From Bacillota bacterium (GTDB lineage Bacteria; Bacillota; Clostridia; Acetivibrionales; JANLFN01): a stretch of 64,000 nt of DNA. The translations under genes and the position numbers were made by a program. This document shows, piece after piece, positions 53,906 through 62,448 of the stretch. The notes under the pieces were generated by a model. It saw only the letters and a program-made list of their open reading frames with translations. It had not been told where the DNA came from and did not search any database. The DNA lies in the NCBI GenBank assembly GCA_023421675.1, contig JAEZTC010000014.1, positions 1 to 64,000 of the forward strand, in the 5' to 3' direction. Each line of letters starts with the position of its first letter. The stretch's first letter is position 1.

Positions 53906-54631
53906 TTACTTACAATTATCAGCGTACCATTTATCCATAGCCATGTTTATTAAGTCTGCCTCATAGCACTTATTGGTACTGTTATATGTAAACAGCTTTT
54001 TATCGTCATCTGTTTGATTTGTATATATTAAGTCATCAATAAGTATAGGTTTTGTAAATAGCTTATTTGCTTTATTACACAGGTTTGAAGCTGAGTTTAC
54101 AACATCTCCCATCCACACCACATCATTTATTGTACTACCAGAGTATCCAGCTTTAATCATTAATGCTCTACCACAAGTTATTCCAATTCCGATAGATATT
54201 TCAACAATATCATTTTTTCTAAAGTAATAATTCATAATTTTAACTAAGCTATTTATTTGTGCAGCAGCATTTACGACATTTTGAAGGTGAGCTTTAGTTT
54301 TTCCATTGAAAATCCCAGAAACACAATCTCCGACAATATTAATTTCCTTACAATCTATGTAGCTATTTAAAAGTGCTACAATTTCTGAAATATAGCTTCG
54401 ATATAGTTTTGCAAGTTTAGGTCGTCTATGCTCTGATGTTAGTGCTGATGATTCTCTTATGTCAATAAATATAGCGCAAACATCAACATAAAAACCATTT
54501 GTAAAAGTCAATTTACTTCTTTCAGGTATATCATCCACTTCTTCAAAACTAGAATCATTTTCATTAATTATAGCCCTTATTCTCTCGGCACTCTTACTTA
54601 CGTCATAACTATAAGTATATTTCGATTCCAT
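53906..54631 (-). CDS. pycC: Pycsar nucleotide cyclase (PycC)
   Basis: 241 residues, a class III cyclase domain without other domains. Metal ligands Asp57 (FIDIRESS) and Asp102 (NIVGDCVSG) are present, as is MGDVVNSAS with catalytic Asn179. The flanking text (HRRPKLAKLYRSYISEIV; GRALMIKAGYSG; NDVVWMGD) is typical of the PycC clade that makes cCMP or cUMP on phage infection; which of the two cannot be read. GGGGGTC precedes the ATG. Upstream promoter has a 12-bp palindrome over the -35. Confidence 0.88.
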   Translation of the reverse strand: MESKYTYSYDVSKSAERIRAIINENDSSFEEVDDIPERSKLTFTNGFYVDVCAIFIDIRESSALTSEHRRPKLAKLYRSYISEIVALLNSYIDCKEINIVGDCVSGIFNGKTKAHLQNVVNAAAQINSLVKIMNYYFRKNDIVEISIGIGITCGRALMIKAGYSGSTINDVVWMGDVVNSASNLCNKANKLFTKPILIDDLIYTNQTDDDKKLFTYNSTNKCYEADLINMAMDKWYADNCK

Positions 54632-54673
54632 AAAATCTGACCCCCTTCTGGCGAAACATATATATATTCACCC

Positions 54674-54702
54674 ATTATATACCATATTTTTTTACCGGTA
54701 AA
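54674..54702 (-). promoter_or_regulatory. Pycsar promoter with palindrome over the -35
   Basis: Minus-strand TTTACC (54697-54702) and TATAAT (54674-54679), 17-base spacer. The -35 lies within the perfect 12-bp palindrome TTTACCGGTAAA (54691-54702), a likely operator. Confidence 0.65.
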
Positions 54703-54790
54703 TCATCTTTTTCTTGCTATCGTTTGCTAAAAGGGGTTTAGGAAAATTTTATTATTTATCCCGGTACGGTAAAGTAAGTAATAAATAACA

Positions 54791-54828
54791 GCAAAAGCCT
54801 CTCAGGAAAATTCCTGAAAGGCTTTTGC
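54791..54828 (-). terminator. Intrinsic terminator after the 340-residue gene
   Basis: GCAAAAGCCTCTCAGGAA/TTCCTGAAAGGCTTTTGC is an 18-bp stem with one mismatch and a 2-base loop, suitable for termination on either strand. Confidence 0.8.
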
Positions 54829-54894
54829 TTCTTGATTATAGGGGAAGTCAACCAATCACCACTTTTAAATCTCCGAGTAAATCGGTTGGCAAGT

Positions 54895-55917
54895 TCATTT
54901 AATGAGGCTCTCCATAACCCTCTTTTCCCATGACTCAGTATGTATCACACGACCAGTCATGCAGCTTCGCAGGAACCGCAGATGTGCGTTACGCTCCACT
55001 CCCATGGAATAAAGCGGATTTCCCTTCAAGGCACCTTCCTCCATAAAAATGATCTCACGGTGAACACCCATCGCTTCCATGGCATGACGTAAACGTTTTT
55101 CAAAGACTTTTGCATCACCCGCAAAGCGATACAGATAGGTTGCAGACTTATCCTCCGTGATCAGTTCCACGGCTACTGAACCATTTCCGAAAGCGGCTAT
55201 CCAGAATTCACTGCCATCAGGAGAAAATAGACCTGATATTACATGATCTTTTCCGCAGATATCCTGCAGAAAATGATAACGGCCCAATGCTTCGCCCAAA
55301 CGGTTGTCCAGATTAGCTTCCAAAGAAGCATGAGCTGCCAGCCATTGTGTCTGAGTTTCCTTACGGAATTTGCCAAGTGTTTCGAAGAAGGGCTTTGTGT
55401 CACGCCCTAGCCTGATCAGCTCATATTTTTCTTCGGTATCAAGCATAATCCGAATGGTGTAACCGTCTAGCTCCAGTTCCTGCACAAAACATAACGGTAT
55501 ACGCCTGGCACCGTAGTCGGGAGGCATAATACAGACACAAGTAGGGTAAAGGCATATCTTGGCTGTTCCTTTTGCACTTCCACCATCATCCGCGTAACTG
55601 TATTCACCCTCAGCGTTCATGAATGACTCACCCTCAACAAAAAGTGATTCCCGACTGCGGCTGTTATAAGCCAGCCACAGTTCCTCATAAAAACCTTCGG
55701 TGTCATGGCCCATATGTGAAAGCTCGACAGTTCCTTCAGGAGTGTCCAGGAAAAAGTGATAATTCTTAAGACAAAAGCTGCGGACATTGGCATAATTCAG
55801 TGGGATTGCCCCCTTCCCAGTCTGAAAATCCAGTCCCTCTTTGCCAATATGTGCAATAGCTTCACCAGTATATACCAGTGAAGCTATTGTGCAGTTATAA
55901 TTGCCATCATTGGTCAT
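54895..55917 (-). CDS. Uncharacterised protein (340 residues), paired with a zinc-ribbon protein
   Basis: Unrecognised. The sequence alternates short beta segments (IPLNYANVRSFCL; RRIPLCFVQELELDGYTIRIML), resembling two PH-like modules, then a helical region with KRLRHAMEAMG. The ATG lies two bases after the stop of the upstream zinc-ribbon gene, so translation is coupled. GC is about 47% in a sampled line, well above the neighbouring 22-35%, a sign of separate origin. Confidence 0.7.
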   Translation of the reverse strand: MTNDGNYNCTIASLVYTGEAIAHIGKEGLDFQTGKGAIPLNYANVRSFCLKNYHFFLDTPEGTVELSHMGHDTEGFYEELWLAYNSRSRESLFVEGESFMNAEGEYSYADDGGSAKGTAKICLYPTCVCIMPPDYGARRIPLCFVQELELDGYTIRIMLDTEEKYELIRLGRDTKPFFETLGKFRKETQTQWLAAHASLEANLDNRLGEALGRYHFLQDICGKDHVISGLFSPDGSEFWIAAFGNGSVAVELITEDKSATYLYRFAGDAKVFEKRLRHAMEAMGVHREIIFMEEGALKGNPLYSMGVERNAHLRFLRSCMTGRVIHTESWEKRVMESLIK

Positions 55918-55919
55918 AC

Positions 55920-56666
55920 TTACAATTTAGTCCCGCAATCACAACAAAATTTGGTTCCAGGTTCGTTTTCTTTACCGCAACTGGGGCAGACGGCTTTTGC
56001 ACTCACTGGAGAACCGCATTCGGTACAGAACTTAATGCCGAGGGCTACCCCTGCACCACAGTTGCTGCATTTCTGCAGGCCGAGTGGCGTGCCACAGCTC
56101 TGGCAGAACTTTCCGCTACCGGCAGGATGGCCGCAATTCGGGCAAACCGTGGTACGGCTTTCTATCTTTCCGGTCCACACCGTCGCTGTCTCTGCAGCTT
56201 CATCTATATTGCGTTTCATTGCCTGTGAACGGGCTTTGGCAACGTAGGTGCTTTCTCTTGGCGCACATGATATACAAAGACCCTCTTCTTCATTCCAGCA
56301 GTCAACACATACCCATTTCTGGCAGGAAGGGCATTTTGTGAAATGAGGTTTAACCTCTTCTTGGGCCTGATCAAAGGCAGCCTCCTGCTCCTTGCGCCAC
56401 TGCGGGCTCTGATTACTCAGATTATCACGTATGATATTGCTACCTCGTTCCATTGCCCAGCCAAGGTCATGAAGTTTACCGCCTAAGAATCCCCCAAGTA
56501 CGCCTGCTCCCCGCCCAAGCTGTTCAGAACGCTTTCTTTGATTATATGTAGTCGATTCGACAAAGGTAGATTTAAAACCATTACCGCAGCAGTCGCAGAA
56601 GAACTCAAACTGAAAGCCTGCATCTGTGGAAAGGTCACTATGGTTGCGCGTGAAAGAATGTAACAT
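55920..56666 (-). CDS. Multi-zinc-ribbon protein (248 residues)
   Basis: An N-terminal CDCC pair, a middle CPSCQKWVCVDC...CISC cluster (about 112-138), and a C-terminal run of zinc ribbons (CPNCGHPAGSGKFCQSCG; CSNCGAGVALGIKFCTECG; CPSCGKENEPGTKFCCDCG). A Gly-rich stretch (GRGAGVLGGFLGGKL) lies near residue 52. It probably acts as a scaffold or adaptor. GC reaches about 55% in a sampled line, unlike the rest of the window. Coupled to the 340-residue gene. Confidence 0.8.
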   Translation of the reverse strand: MLHSFTRNHSDLSTDAGFQFEFFCDCCGNGFKSTFVESTTYNQRKRSEQLGRGAGVLGGFLGGKLHDLGWAMERGSNIIRDNLSNQSPQWRKEQEAAFDQAQEEVKPHFTKCPSCQKWVCVDCWNEEEGLCISCAPRESTYVAKARSQAMKRNIDEAAETATVWTGKIESRTTVCPNCGHPAGSGKFCQSCGTPLGLQKCSNCGAGVALGIKFCTECGSPVSAKAVCPSCGKENEPGTKFCCDCGTKL

Positions 56667-56981
56667 AATATTTTACCCCCTTTATATATAACATATACTT
56701 ACATGCAACAAACTATAACTATCCGGAAATTAATCTGCCGCATTTCCTTACATAATATGGTATATGTATTATATTGATTCCAGTTAATAAAATGTTTCAA
56801 GTGTTACCCTGTTATGTTTTAAAATATGATAAGTTGAGAAGGGATTCATTATGTTGGCTAAGGACGTGTATAAACAAACAAAAGCCTTCAGGCTATACCT
56901 GAAAACTCTAATTTACGGAAAGGTTGAAGCTTTTTCTACTAAAATAAAAAAAGCTTCGTTATTGTACGAAACTTTTTCTTT
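56667..56981. other. Intergenic region between island and tRNA genes
   Basis: No gene supported. Two terminator-like hairpins for the tRNA transcript lie here (56879-56906 and 56949-56976). The zinc-ribbon gene promoter must also be in this stretch but was not placed. The frame at 56851-57078 runs into the tRNA and is spurious. Confidence 0.6.
56949..56976 (-). terminator. Terminator of the tRNA-Leu/tRNA-fMet transcript
   Basis: AAAGTTTCGT/ACGAAGCTTT stem with a 6-base loop and a T run on the minus strand, directly after the fMet CCA end. A second hairpin (TTCAGG/CCTGAA, 56879-56906) follows. Confidence 0.75.
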
Positions 56982-57057
<76 letters not shown>

Positions 57058-57111
57058 ACGTATATATTTATTATATAAATGAACACCTGAAAGTATTCAT
57101 TATTTTTAAGT

Positions 57112-57200
57112 TGGTGCCGGAGACCGGGGTCGAACCGGTACGATCGGTAAGGATCGCAGGATTTTAAGTCCTGTGCGTCTGCCAGTTCCGCCACTCCGGC
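57112..57200 (-). tRNA. tRNA-Leu (TAA), CCA encoded
   Basis: 89 bases with a long variable arm. Acceptor GCCGGAG/CTCCGGC, anticodon loop CTTAAAA with anticodon TAA, T-loop GGTTCGACCCC, and an encoded CCA. It precedes tRNA-fMet by 54 bases on the same transcript. Confidence 0.95.
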
Positions 57201-57233
57201 ATTAAAGCAGCCTTAATTTCTGGCGACTTATCT

Positions 57234-57262
57234 ATTGTAATACATTGTATCGGTGGTGTCAA
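57234..57262 (-). promoter_or_regulatory. Promoter of the tRNA-Leu/tRNA-fMet operon
   Basis: Minus-strand TTGACA (57257-57262) and TACAAT (57234-57239), 17-base spacer, 34 bases upstream of tRNA-Leu. Confidence 0.8.
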
Positions 57263-57387
57263 CATTCATTTATTTCCAAAATCAATATCTTGGTGGTCAA
57301 TAAAAGGCAATAAAACACAATGACGACCGTTTACACCGTAATCATGCTAAAATCGATTACATTACAATCGTGTTTTATATCAGGGTC

Positions 57388-57795
57388 TTATCTGTATCCG
57401 CCGCTTCCCCTTTTTGACTCAAAGCTCTTTTTTAAGTCGTGCATCTTCTCTTCGCTGTCCTTAAGAAACTTTGAAAGCCTGTCTTCAAAAGACATGCTGT
57501 CATTGCTGGATCTGTTCCAGTCAATATCTGCTGGCCTGCTTGATTTCCTTGGGGGATTCGGGTTTAATGCTTTCTTAATTGAAAGATTAATTTTCCCATT
57601 ACCATCAACTGAGAGTACTTTAACCTTAACTACCTGGTTCTCTTTGAGATGATTATTGATATCCTTGACATACTCCTCAGCAATTTCAGAGATGTGTACA
57701 AGACCTGTCTTGCCTTCCGGCAGTTGAATGAACGCTCCAAAGCTTGTAATGCCTGAAACCTTGCCTTCAACCACTTTTCCTACCTCAACCAGCAT
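57388..57795 (-). CDS. S1-domain RNA-binding protein (YabR-like)
   Basis: 135 residues. The N-terminal S1 fold is clear (GKVVEGKVSGITSFGAFIQL ... GLVHISEIAEEYV ... GKINLSIKKA). The C-terminal 55 residues are charged and probably disordered. It sits downstream of the divIC-like gene as YabR does in other Firmicutes, where it is thought to bind ribosomes or RNA. AGGAGG precedes the ATG. Confidence 0.9.
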   Translation of the reverse strand: MLVEVGKVVEGKVSGITSFGAFIQLPEGKTGLVHISEIAEEYVKDINNHLKENQVVKVKVLSVDGNGKINLSIKKALNPNPPRKSSRPADIDWNRSSNDSMSFEDRLSKFLKDSEEKMHDLKKSFESKRGSGGYR

Positions 57796-57901
57796 ACAGA
57801 AAAAAATCCTCCTTAAATATGGGTAATTCGATTATATAGTATGATTAATATTTCGTCAAGCCGTTATATGTAAAGGATTGGAGGATTTTGAGCATGCAAT
57901 C

Positions 57902-58180
57902 TTACTTGTTTACATCAAAAAAAATCCGCTCACCCTGCTTAACCATGTCAAGTTCCTGCCTTGCAACATCTTCTGCGTATTGGCTGCTGTTGATAATTTC
58001 TTTTTTCTTTTTCAAATCACTGTTAAGCTGTACTTCCTTTTTATATTTATCATCAAAGTCATTAAGCGTCTTTTGTTTTTGCGTAAGGATAGCCTGCTGG
58101 TTTATAAACGTGTACACAAAATAAACCATAAGAGCAAGGACAATTATTAACCCCATTTTGGATTTTTTTCTTCTGTTCAT
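57902..58180 (-). CDS. divIC: DivIC/FtsB-family septum formation initiator
   Basis: 92 residues: short basic N-terminus, one membrane helix (about 9-27), then a coiled coil (about 28-66) and a short tail with ARQELDMVKQGERIFF, typical of DivIC/FtsB. It stabilises the FtsL-DivIB complex at the division site. Gene order yabP-yabQ-divIC-S1 supports the call. Confidence 0.9.
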   Translation of the reverse strand: MNRRKKSKMGLIIVLALMVYFVYTFINQQAILTQKQKTLNDFDDKYKKEVQLNSDLKKKKEIINSSQYAEDVARQELDMVKQGERIFFDVNK

Positions 58181-58268
58181 TGTAAAACCTCTGTATCATT
58201 AGTTAAATGCTTGTTTGCAGCATTGCTATATGTAGAATATTCTATGTAATAAAATAAATTCCTTCTTT

Positions 58269-58769
58269 TTAAAGCTTTTTTCTTCTGCTTTTAAATATTT
58301 TTTTCCACATTGAAGCCTTTGACCTTCTGTTTCTTGCAATATGGACTGTTTTTCTATACGCTCTGCCGGCTGATTTTTTAACTAATCTCATTGGTACAGC
58401 TAGAATTTTGAACAATACTTTAAACGGATAACTGATTATTTTCCAAATGACTTTTCCCGTTCTATAAATAATACGCAGAATAAACAATGCTGAGTTGATA
58501 ACAATTTTACTGAAAAGTAACGCATATAGCAGAACTCCAAGTATTGCACCTATAAATACATATACCCTCAGTTCCCCGTCATTGCTGCGGTAAATCACAA
58601 AAAACATTACAAAAGTAACTATAATCCAGTAAGCAACATCTTCTATAAATGTTGCAATTTTGCCCGTCCTGAATGCCTTCCTCTTAATTCTGAACAAATC
58701 ATAAATAAAGCCTATTATTATTCCACCTACGAATGAGGAAAGGAAAACATATACCTGGTTGCCAACCAA
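58269..58769 (-). CDS. yabQ: Spore cortex biosynthesis protein YabQ
   Basis: 166 residues with four or more hydrophobic segments at the N-terminal side (first VYVFLSSFVGGIIIGFIYDL) and a very basic C-terminal tail. Sequence start and gene order fit YabQ, a forespore outer membrane protein needed for cortex formation. Start TTG at 58769 with GGTGG upstream. Confidence 0.9.
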   Translation of the reverse strand: MVGNQVYVFLSSFVGGIIIGFIYDLFRIKRKAFRTGKIATFIEDVAYWIIVTFVMFFVIYRSNDGELRVYVFIGAILGVLLYALLFSKIVINSALFILRIIYRTGKVIWKIISYPFKVLFKILAVPMRLVKKSAGRAYRKTVHIARNRRSKASMWKKIFKSRRKKL

Positions 58770-58809
58770 CTTCTACCACCGGCCCCCCGTTAGGTTTTAT
58801 TCTGTAATA

Positions 58810-59100
58810 TTACTTGAACATTTTGCTAAAGAAACCGCCTCTTGACTTGGGACCTTCCTTTTCGCTGTATTCGCAGCTCCAGATATCACCTTCCACATTA
58901 AGTTCTGAATTATCCAGGTTAAGCTTATTGATATGAAGCCCGTCACCCCTTATAATAAGAATTCCAAGCTCAGTATCTGCCACTATGCACTCATCGTTAA
59001 AGCTTTCAACATCTAAAACTCCTGTTACATTAAGTTTTTGCCTGTTTTCAAGGACAAGGTTCTGTATCTTAGGCTTTACAATCTTTTTCTCATCTATCAT
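58810..59100 (-). CDS. yabP: Sporulation protein YabP
   Basis: 96 residues, beta-rich (LENRQKLNVTGVLDVESF; LGILIIRGDGLHINKLNLD; LNVEGDI). This is the YabP/YqfC fold, expressed in the mother cell during sporulation. ATG at 59100 has GGGGGT 6 bases upstream; ATG at 59106 is too close to it. First gene of the yabP-yabQ-divIC-S1 cluster. Confidence 0.9.
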   Translation of the reverse strand: MIDEKKIVKPKIQNLVLENRQKLNVTGVLDVESFNDECIVADTELGILIIRGDGLHINKLNLDNSELNVEGDIWSCEYSEKEGPKSRGGFFSKMFK

Positions 59101-59228
59101 GTACATACCCCCATAAGTTTATTGTTTTGCATAATCCGCTAATGTAAGATTGAGTGTTCAAAGGTTGTTCGTACTATATAGATACTTATGCATGTACAAT
59201 TGAAAAAATGCTAAAAGGCAAACAAAAA

Positions 59229-59250
59229 GACCGGAGCATTTAGCCCGGTC
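59229..59250 (-). terminator. Intrinsic terminator after the VanW gene
   Basis: GACCGG/CCGGTC stem, 10-base loop, then TTTTTG on the minus strand, 11 bases past the stop. Confidence 0.7.
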
Positions 59251-59260
59251 ATTAGTTTTC

Positions 59261-60964
59261 TTATTGCTGCTGTGGAGGATTATTGTTTGGTGCAGGTCCA
59301 TCTACCGGAGGCGGTACCGGATTCTGCGGTGTTACAGGTGGCTGTACAGGAGTTACTGGAGGCGTTGTGCCCACCTTTTTTGTACCCCTGATTATTTCAT
59401 TATCATGCGGCACATATGTACTGGTATGAATCTTACCTGATCTTAATACCTTTCCATTTTCTTTGACAGTAACATATGTATCAACAACAAATCCTGGTGA
59501 TCCAGCCTGTTTAACTGTCTCAGTGCCTTCATTTACATTGGGATCATCCGTATAAACCTTTTTGAAGTCTATTTTTCTTATTGTCTGGGGATATATCTCC
59601 ACTGTCTTTGTAGGATGCTCATTAGTTCCTTTCAACGAAAAGTGAAGTCCATTGTCGTTTGTTATCCATGTATCTACCCTTATAGGATAATTGGTGTTGT
59701 TCTTGAATTTAAAGTCGGAAGTACTTGCCACTGCAGCATCCCTTCCAAGAGGCACATATCCTATTGTAAAGTAGTGGTTATATCTTTCAAGCACTGGCAA
59801 GTCCGCAAGCAGTACGCAATTGTATAATGTTGATGATACCTGACATACTCCGCCGCCAACATCAAGCTCCTGCTTTCCGTTTTGGTATACATAAGCATCC
59901 CTGTATCCTCTTTCATGTGTTCTCTTACCTACTGTACCATTAAAGGAAAAGGTTTCACCAGGAAGAACCATTTTACCATTTATAGCCGCTACAGCAAGGC
60001 GTATGTTTTGAGCCCTGTTTCGGTTTATTTCATCGTTAGTTGGGAACCAGGTTGTCATACCGCCCAATTCATCTTTGAAAATCTTCTCATTAATACCTTT
60101 TGCTGTTACTTCTGGCTGTGTAATCTTAACAGGCAATACCTTTTCAGCATCATCACTGCCTTCAATTTCCTTTATGGCTGCTTCTAGCTCATCCTTATTA
60201 ATACTGCGCCCTACTACTTCAGGAGTTACAACAAGCTTGTTGTTTTCAATTTTAAAACTAGCATTGGACATTGAAACATTGAGCTTTTTGTAGTATTCAT
60301 CAGCATCTATTGGAGCCTGTTTGGTGATTTTGCCCGGAAGCTCCAATGTTCCTGACTTGGAATACTTTAACGCTTTTACAATGGCATCCAGTGCTTTATT
60401 CTTCTCAATGACTGCACCCTTATGACCCGAACGTAGCAACACTCTGTCATCTTGAAGAACAAGTTCCGGATCTTTAACGGATGTATTTGTTTTTTGGTAG
60501 AGAGAATCAATTATACCTAAAAGTTTTTCTTTATCGTATGTAATGGGAACTTCAACGACTTGCCTGCTTAGAGATGCCTTAACAACGTCTGCGGTTCTTT
60601 TAAATATGTTTCCTATTCTTCCTATTCCATAGGCATTTTCGACTGCCTTATCGGTATCATACTTCACATTAATGTCAGAATAACTTAGCTTTACAGTAGA
60701 ATCTTTAAATTTCAGGGTTATCTCGTTTGTTTTTTCCTTGTCTTTAAAGTTTTTCTGTACCAGGGCTTTCAATTCGGCCTTACTCATACTTCCCGCAGAA
60801 ATGTCTTCAATGTAAACCGATCTGTAAGTTTTGTCATAAGCAAATATCATGTAAGCCAGTTCTGCAATAATTGCAAAAATCAAAACAGTTACTGCAATAA
60901 GGACAATAATCAGTACTTTTTTTTGAGTCAAACCAAATGGCTTCTTTTGCGTTTCAGGATTCAT
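59261..60964 (-). CDS. VanW-family cell-surface protein
   Basis: 567 residues. A membrane anchor (about 17-39) is followed by two YoaR-type peptidoglycan-binding-like domains (about 60-290). The VanW domain comes next (VLPGETFSFNGTVGKRTHERGY; GGGVCQVSSTLYN; SDFKFKNNTNYPIRVD). A G5-like stretch (about 490-530) and a Pro/Gln-rich tail end the protein. VanW proteins accompany glycopeptide-resistance genes but their activity is unknown; similar proteins are common in clostridia without resistance. ATG kept. Confidence 0.9.
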   Translation of the reverse strand: MNPETQKKPFGLTQKKVLIIVLIAVTVLIFAIIAELAYMIFAYDKTYRSVYIEDISAGSMSKAELKALVQKNFKDKEKTNEITLKFKDSTVKLSYSDINVKYDTDKAVENAYGIGRIGNIFKRTADVVKASLSRQVVEVPITYDKEKLLGIIDSLYQKTNTSVKDPELVLQDDRVLLRSGHKGAVIEKNKALDAIVKALKYSKSGTLELPGKITKQAPIDADEYYKKLNVSMSNASFKIENNKLVVTPEVVGRSINKDELEAAIKEIEGSDDAEKVLPVKITQPEVTAKGINEKIFKDELGGMTTWFPTNDEINRNRAQNIRLAVAAINGKMVLPGETFSFNGTVGKRTHERGYRDAYVYQNGKQELDVGGGVCQVSSTLYNCVLLADLPVLERYNHYFTIGYVPLGRDAAVASTSDFKFKNNTNYPIRVDTWITNDNGLHFSLKGTNEHPTKTVEIYPQTIRKIDFKKVYTDDPNVNEGTETVKQAGSPGFVVDTYVTVKENGKVLRSGKIHTSTYVPHDNEIIRGTKKVGTTPPVTPVQPPVTPQNPVPPPVDGPAPNNNPPQQQ

Positions 60965-61400
60965 TATGTAAACACTCCATCTTAAAACAATTAATAAAAA
61001 ATATTTGGAGCAGCGTCAGTATAACTTATTGACGAAACTGTAAAGTATTTTGTTCCATATGTTACAAGGGTACACCCCTCTAAATTATACCCCTATTCAG
61101 GACGCTCCATTATTTATATGTAGACAATAATATTTATTATGACAGCTTTATAATAAAAACTCAATAAAGATATTAGTTATTTTTGGAACAGGATATAAAA
61201 AAATTGTTTTATAATGTTATATAATAAAACCAATTCTTCGGGACAAGAAGCAGTATTACACAATTTCACATAGGCAATCAGCATCCAAAGAGATATAATA
61301 GTTATTAAGAAAAGTAATCCAAATTGATATTTATTTATTAACTTAATAATATTTTATTTGTTTTCGCAAAATTATACAATGTAAAAGAAAGGGTATAAAC
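60965..61400. other. Divergent intergenic region
   Basis: 436 AT-rich bases between the divergent VanW and Nudix genes. A weak hairpin TTATTAT/ATAATAA near 61130-61155 is all I see; no gene or clear promoter was placed. Confidence 0.5.
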
Positions 61401-62009
61401 ATGAATAAATTTAACGAACAGGAATTTCTTGAGATATGCAAAAAGCTTAATACACAACCGTATTCAGAAGATATTACTATTACATATGAAAGAGACAGTT
61501 ATTTTAATAAACTTAGACATGCTGTAAGTTACGACAGAAGAGGAGAAGTAGTCTTTTGTGTAATACGTCCAAATGGGAAAGTAATTACAGTTACCTGTTC
61601 GGAATACCCTGAAGATATTTATCGTATCCCAACAGGAGGCATCGGCCACCATGAGGATATAGTAACAGCCGCAAACAGAGAAACTTATGAAGAGCTTGGG
61701 CTTCAAGCGGATATGGTAAAGTTTGCCGGAGTTCTTAAAATAAAATTCATGAATGGTTCAAATTTTATAATGTTTTATTCCTACATATTTATAATGAAGG
61801 AAACCGGAGGAAATCTTCTTAAGGATGCGACCGATGACGAAGTGAGTGAAGTTAGGGAAGTTAGCATAGAAGAGCTTTTTAAGGTTGCAGACAAGCTCAA
61901 CAATATAAACGGTAAATGGCACGACTGGGGTAGGTTCAGATATGTGACAACCAATGCCGTAGCCAGATACCTTAAGGAACATGAAAAAGAAATATTCGGA
62001 AATTATTAA
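61401..62009 (+). CDS. Nudix hydrolase
   Basis: 202 residues. The Nudix box spans Gly79 to Leu101 and fits GX5EX7REUXEEXGU (Glu85, Arg93-Glu94, Glu97-Glu98), except for Thr95 at the hydrophobic position. It cleaves a nucleoside diphosphate linked to another moiety using Mg2+ or Mn2+; the substrate is not evident. AAAGGG precedes the ATG. Confidence 0.92.
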   Translation: MNKFNEQEFLEICKKLNTQPYSEDITITYERDSYFNKLRHAVSYDRRGEVVFCVIRPNGKVITVTCSEYPEDIYRIPTGGIGHHEDIVTAANRETYEELGLQADMVKFAGVLKIKFMNGSNFIMFYSYIFIMKETGGNLLKDATDDEVSEVREVSIEELFKVADKLNNINGKWHDWGRFRYVTTNAVARYLKEHEKEIFGNY

Positions 62010-62112
62010 GTTTCTGTTAAAAAAACTGGTATACAAGTCATATAATGTATAATTGGACTAAAACACGTTTATACTTATTAATATTGAAATTATAAGTATA
62101 GGGTGTGTTGTA

Positions 62113-62448
62113 ATGAATTATAATGTACAGGAATGTCAGCCGCTAAAGATAGAAAAAAAGGGTTTGTTCGGGAGAATGCATAACTCCACGGCAACAGAAA
62201 AAAATATAATACCTGAAAAAGCAATTACCAATACAACTAAAGCAAGAGAAATTCTTGAATGTGTTAAAGCCTCCAAAAACCAACTTGAAATAGCCACAAT
62301 GAATTTCGAGTACGCTGACAGTGAAGAATTGGTGGATTATTATACATATGTAATAAAGGCGTGCCAGGTAAGGTACGGGTATTATCTAAAGCAGGCTAAG
62401 GACATGGGGCTGACGGTGGATACACTGAATGTGCCCACGTATTGCTAG
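62113..62448 (+). CDS. DUF2508-like protein
   Basis: 111 residues. The C-terminal half (LEIATMNFEYADSEELVDYY, then VIKACQVRYGYYLKQAKDMG) matches the helical pattern of DUF2508/YaaL. The N-terminal 40 residues are polar and variable. TTG/ATG context: GGGTGTG lies upstream of the ATG. Function unknown; a terminator follows. Confidence 0.75.
   Translation: MNYNVQECQPLKIEKKGLFGRMHNSTATEKNIIPEKAITNTTKAREILECVKASKNQLEIATMNFEYADSEELVDYYTYVIKACQVRYGYYLKQAKDMGLTVDTLNVPTYC

Noticed and set aside
52408..54631. CBASS (CD-NTase) interpretation of the cyclase locus
   Set aside because: The cyclase is a class III two-metal enzyme with PycC motifs, not a nucleotidyltransferase with a GS...DxD motif, and no CBASS accessory genes are present.
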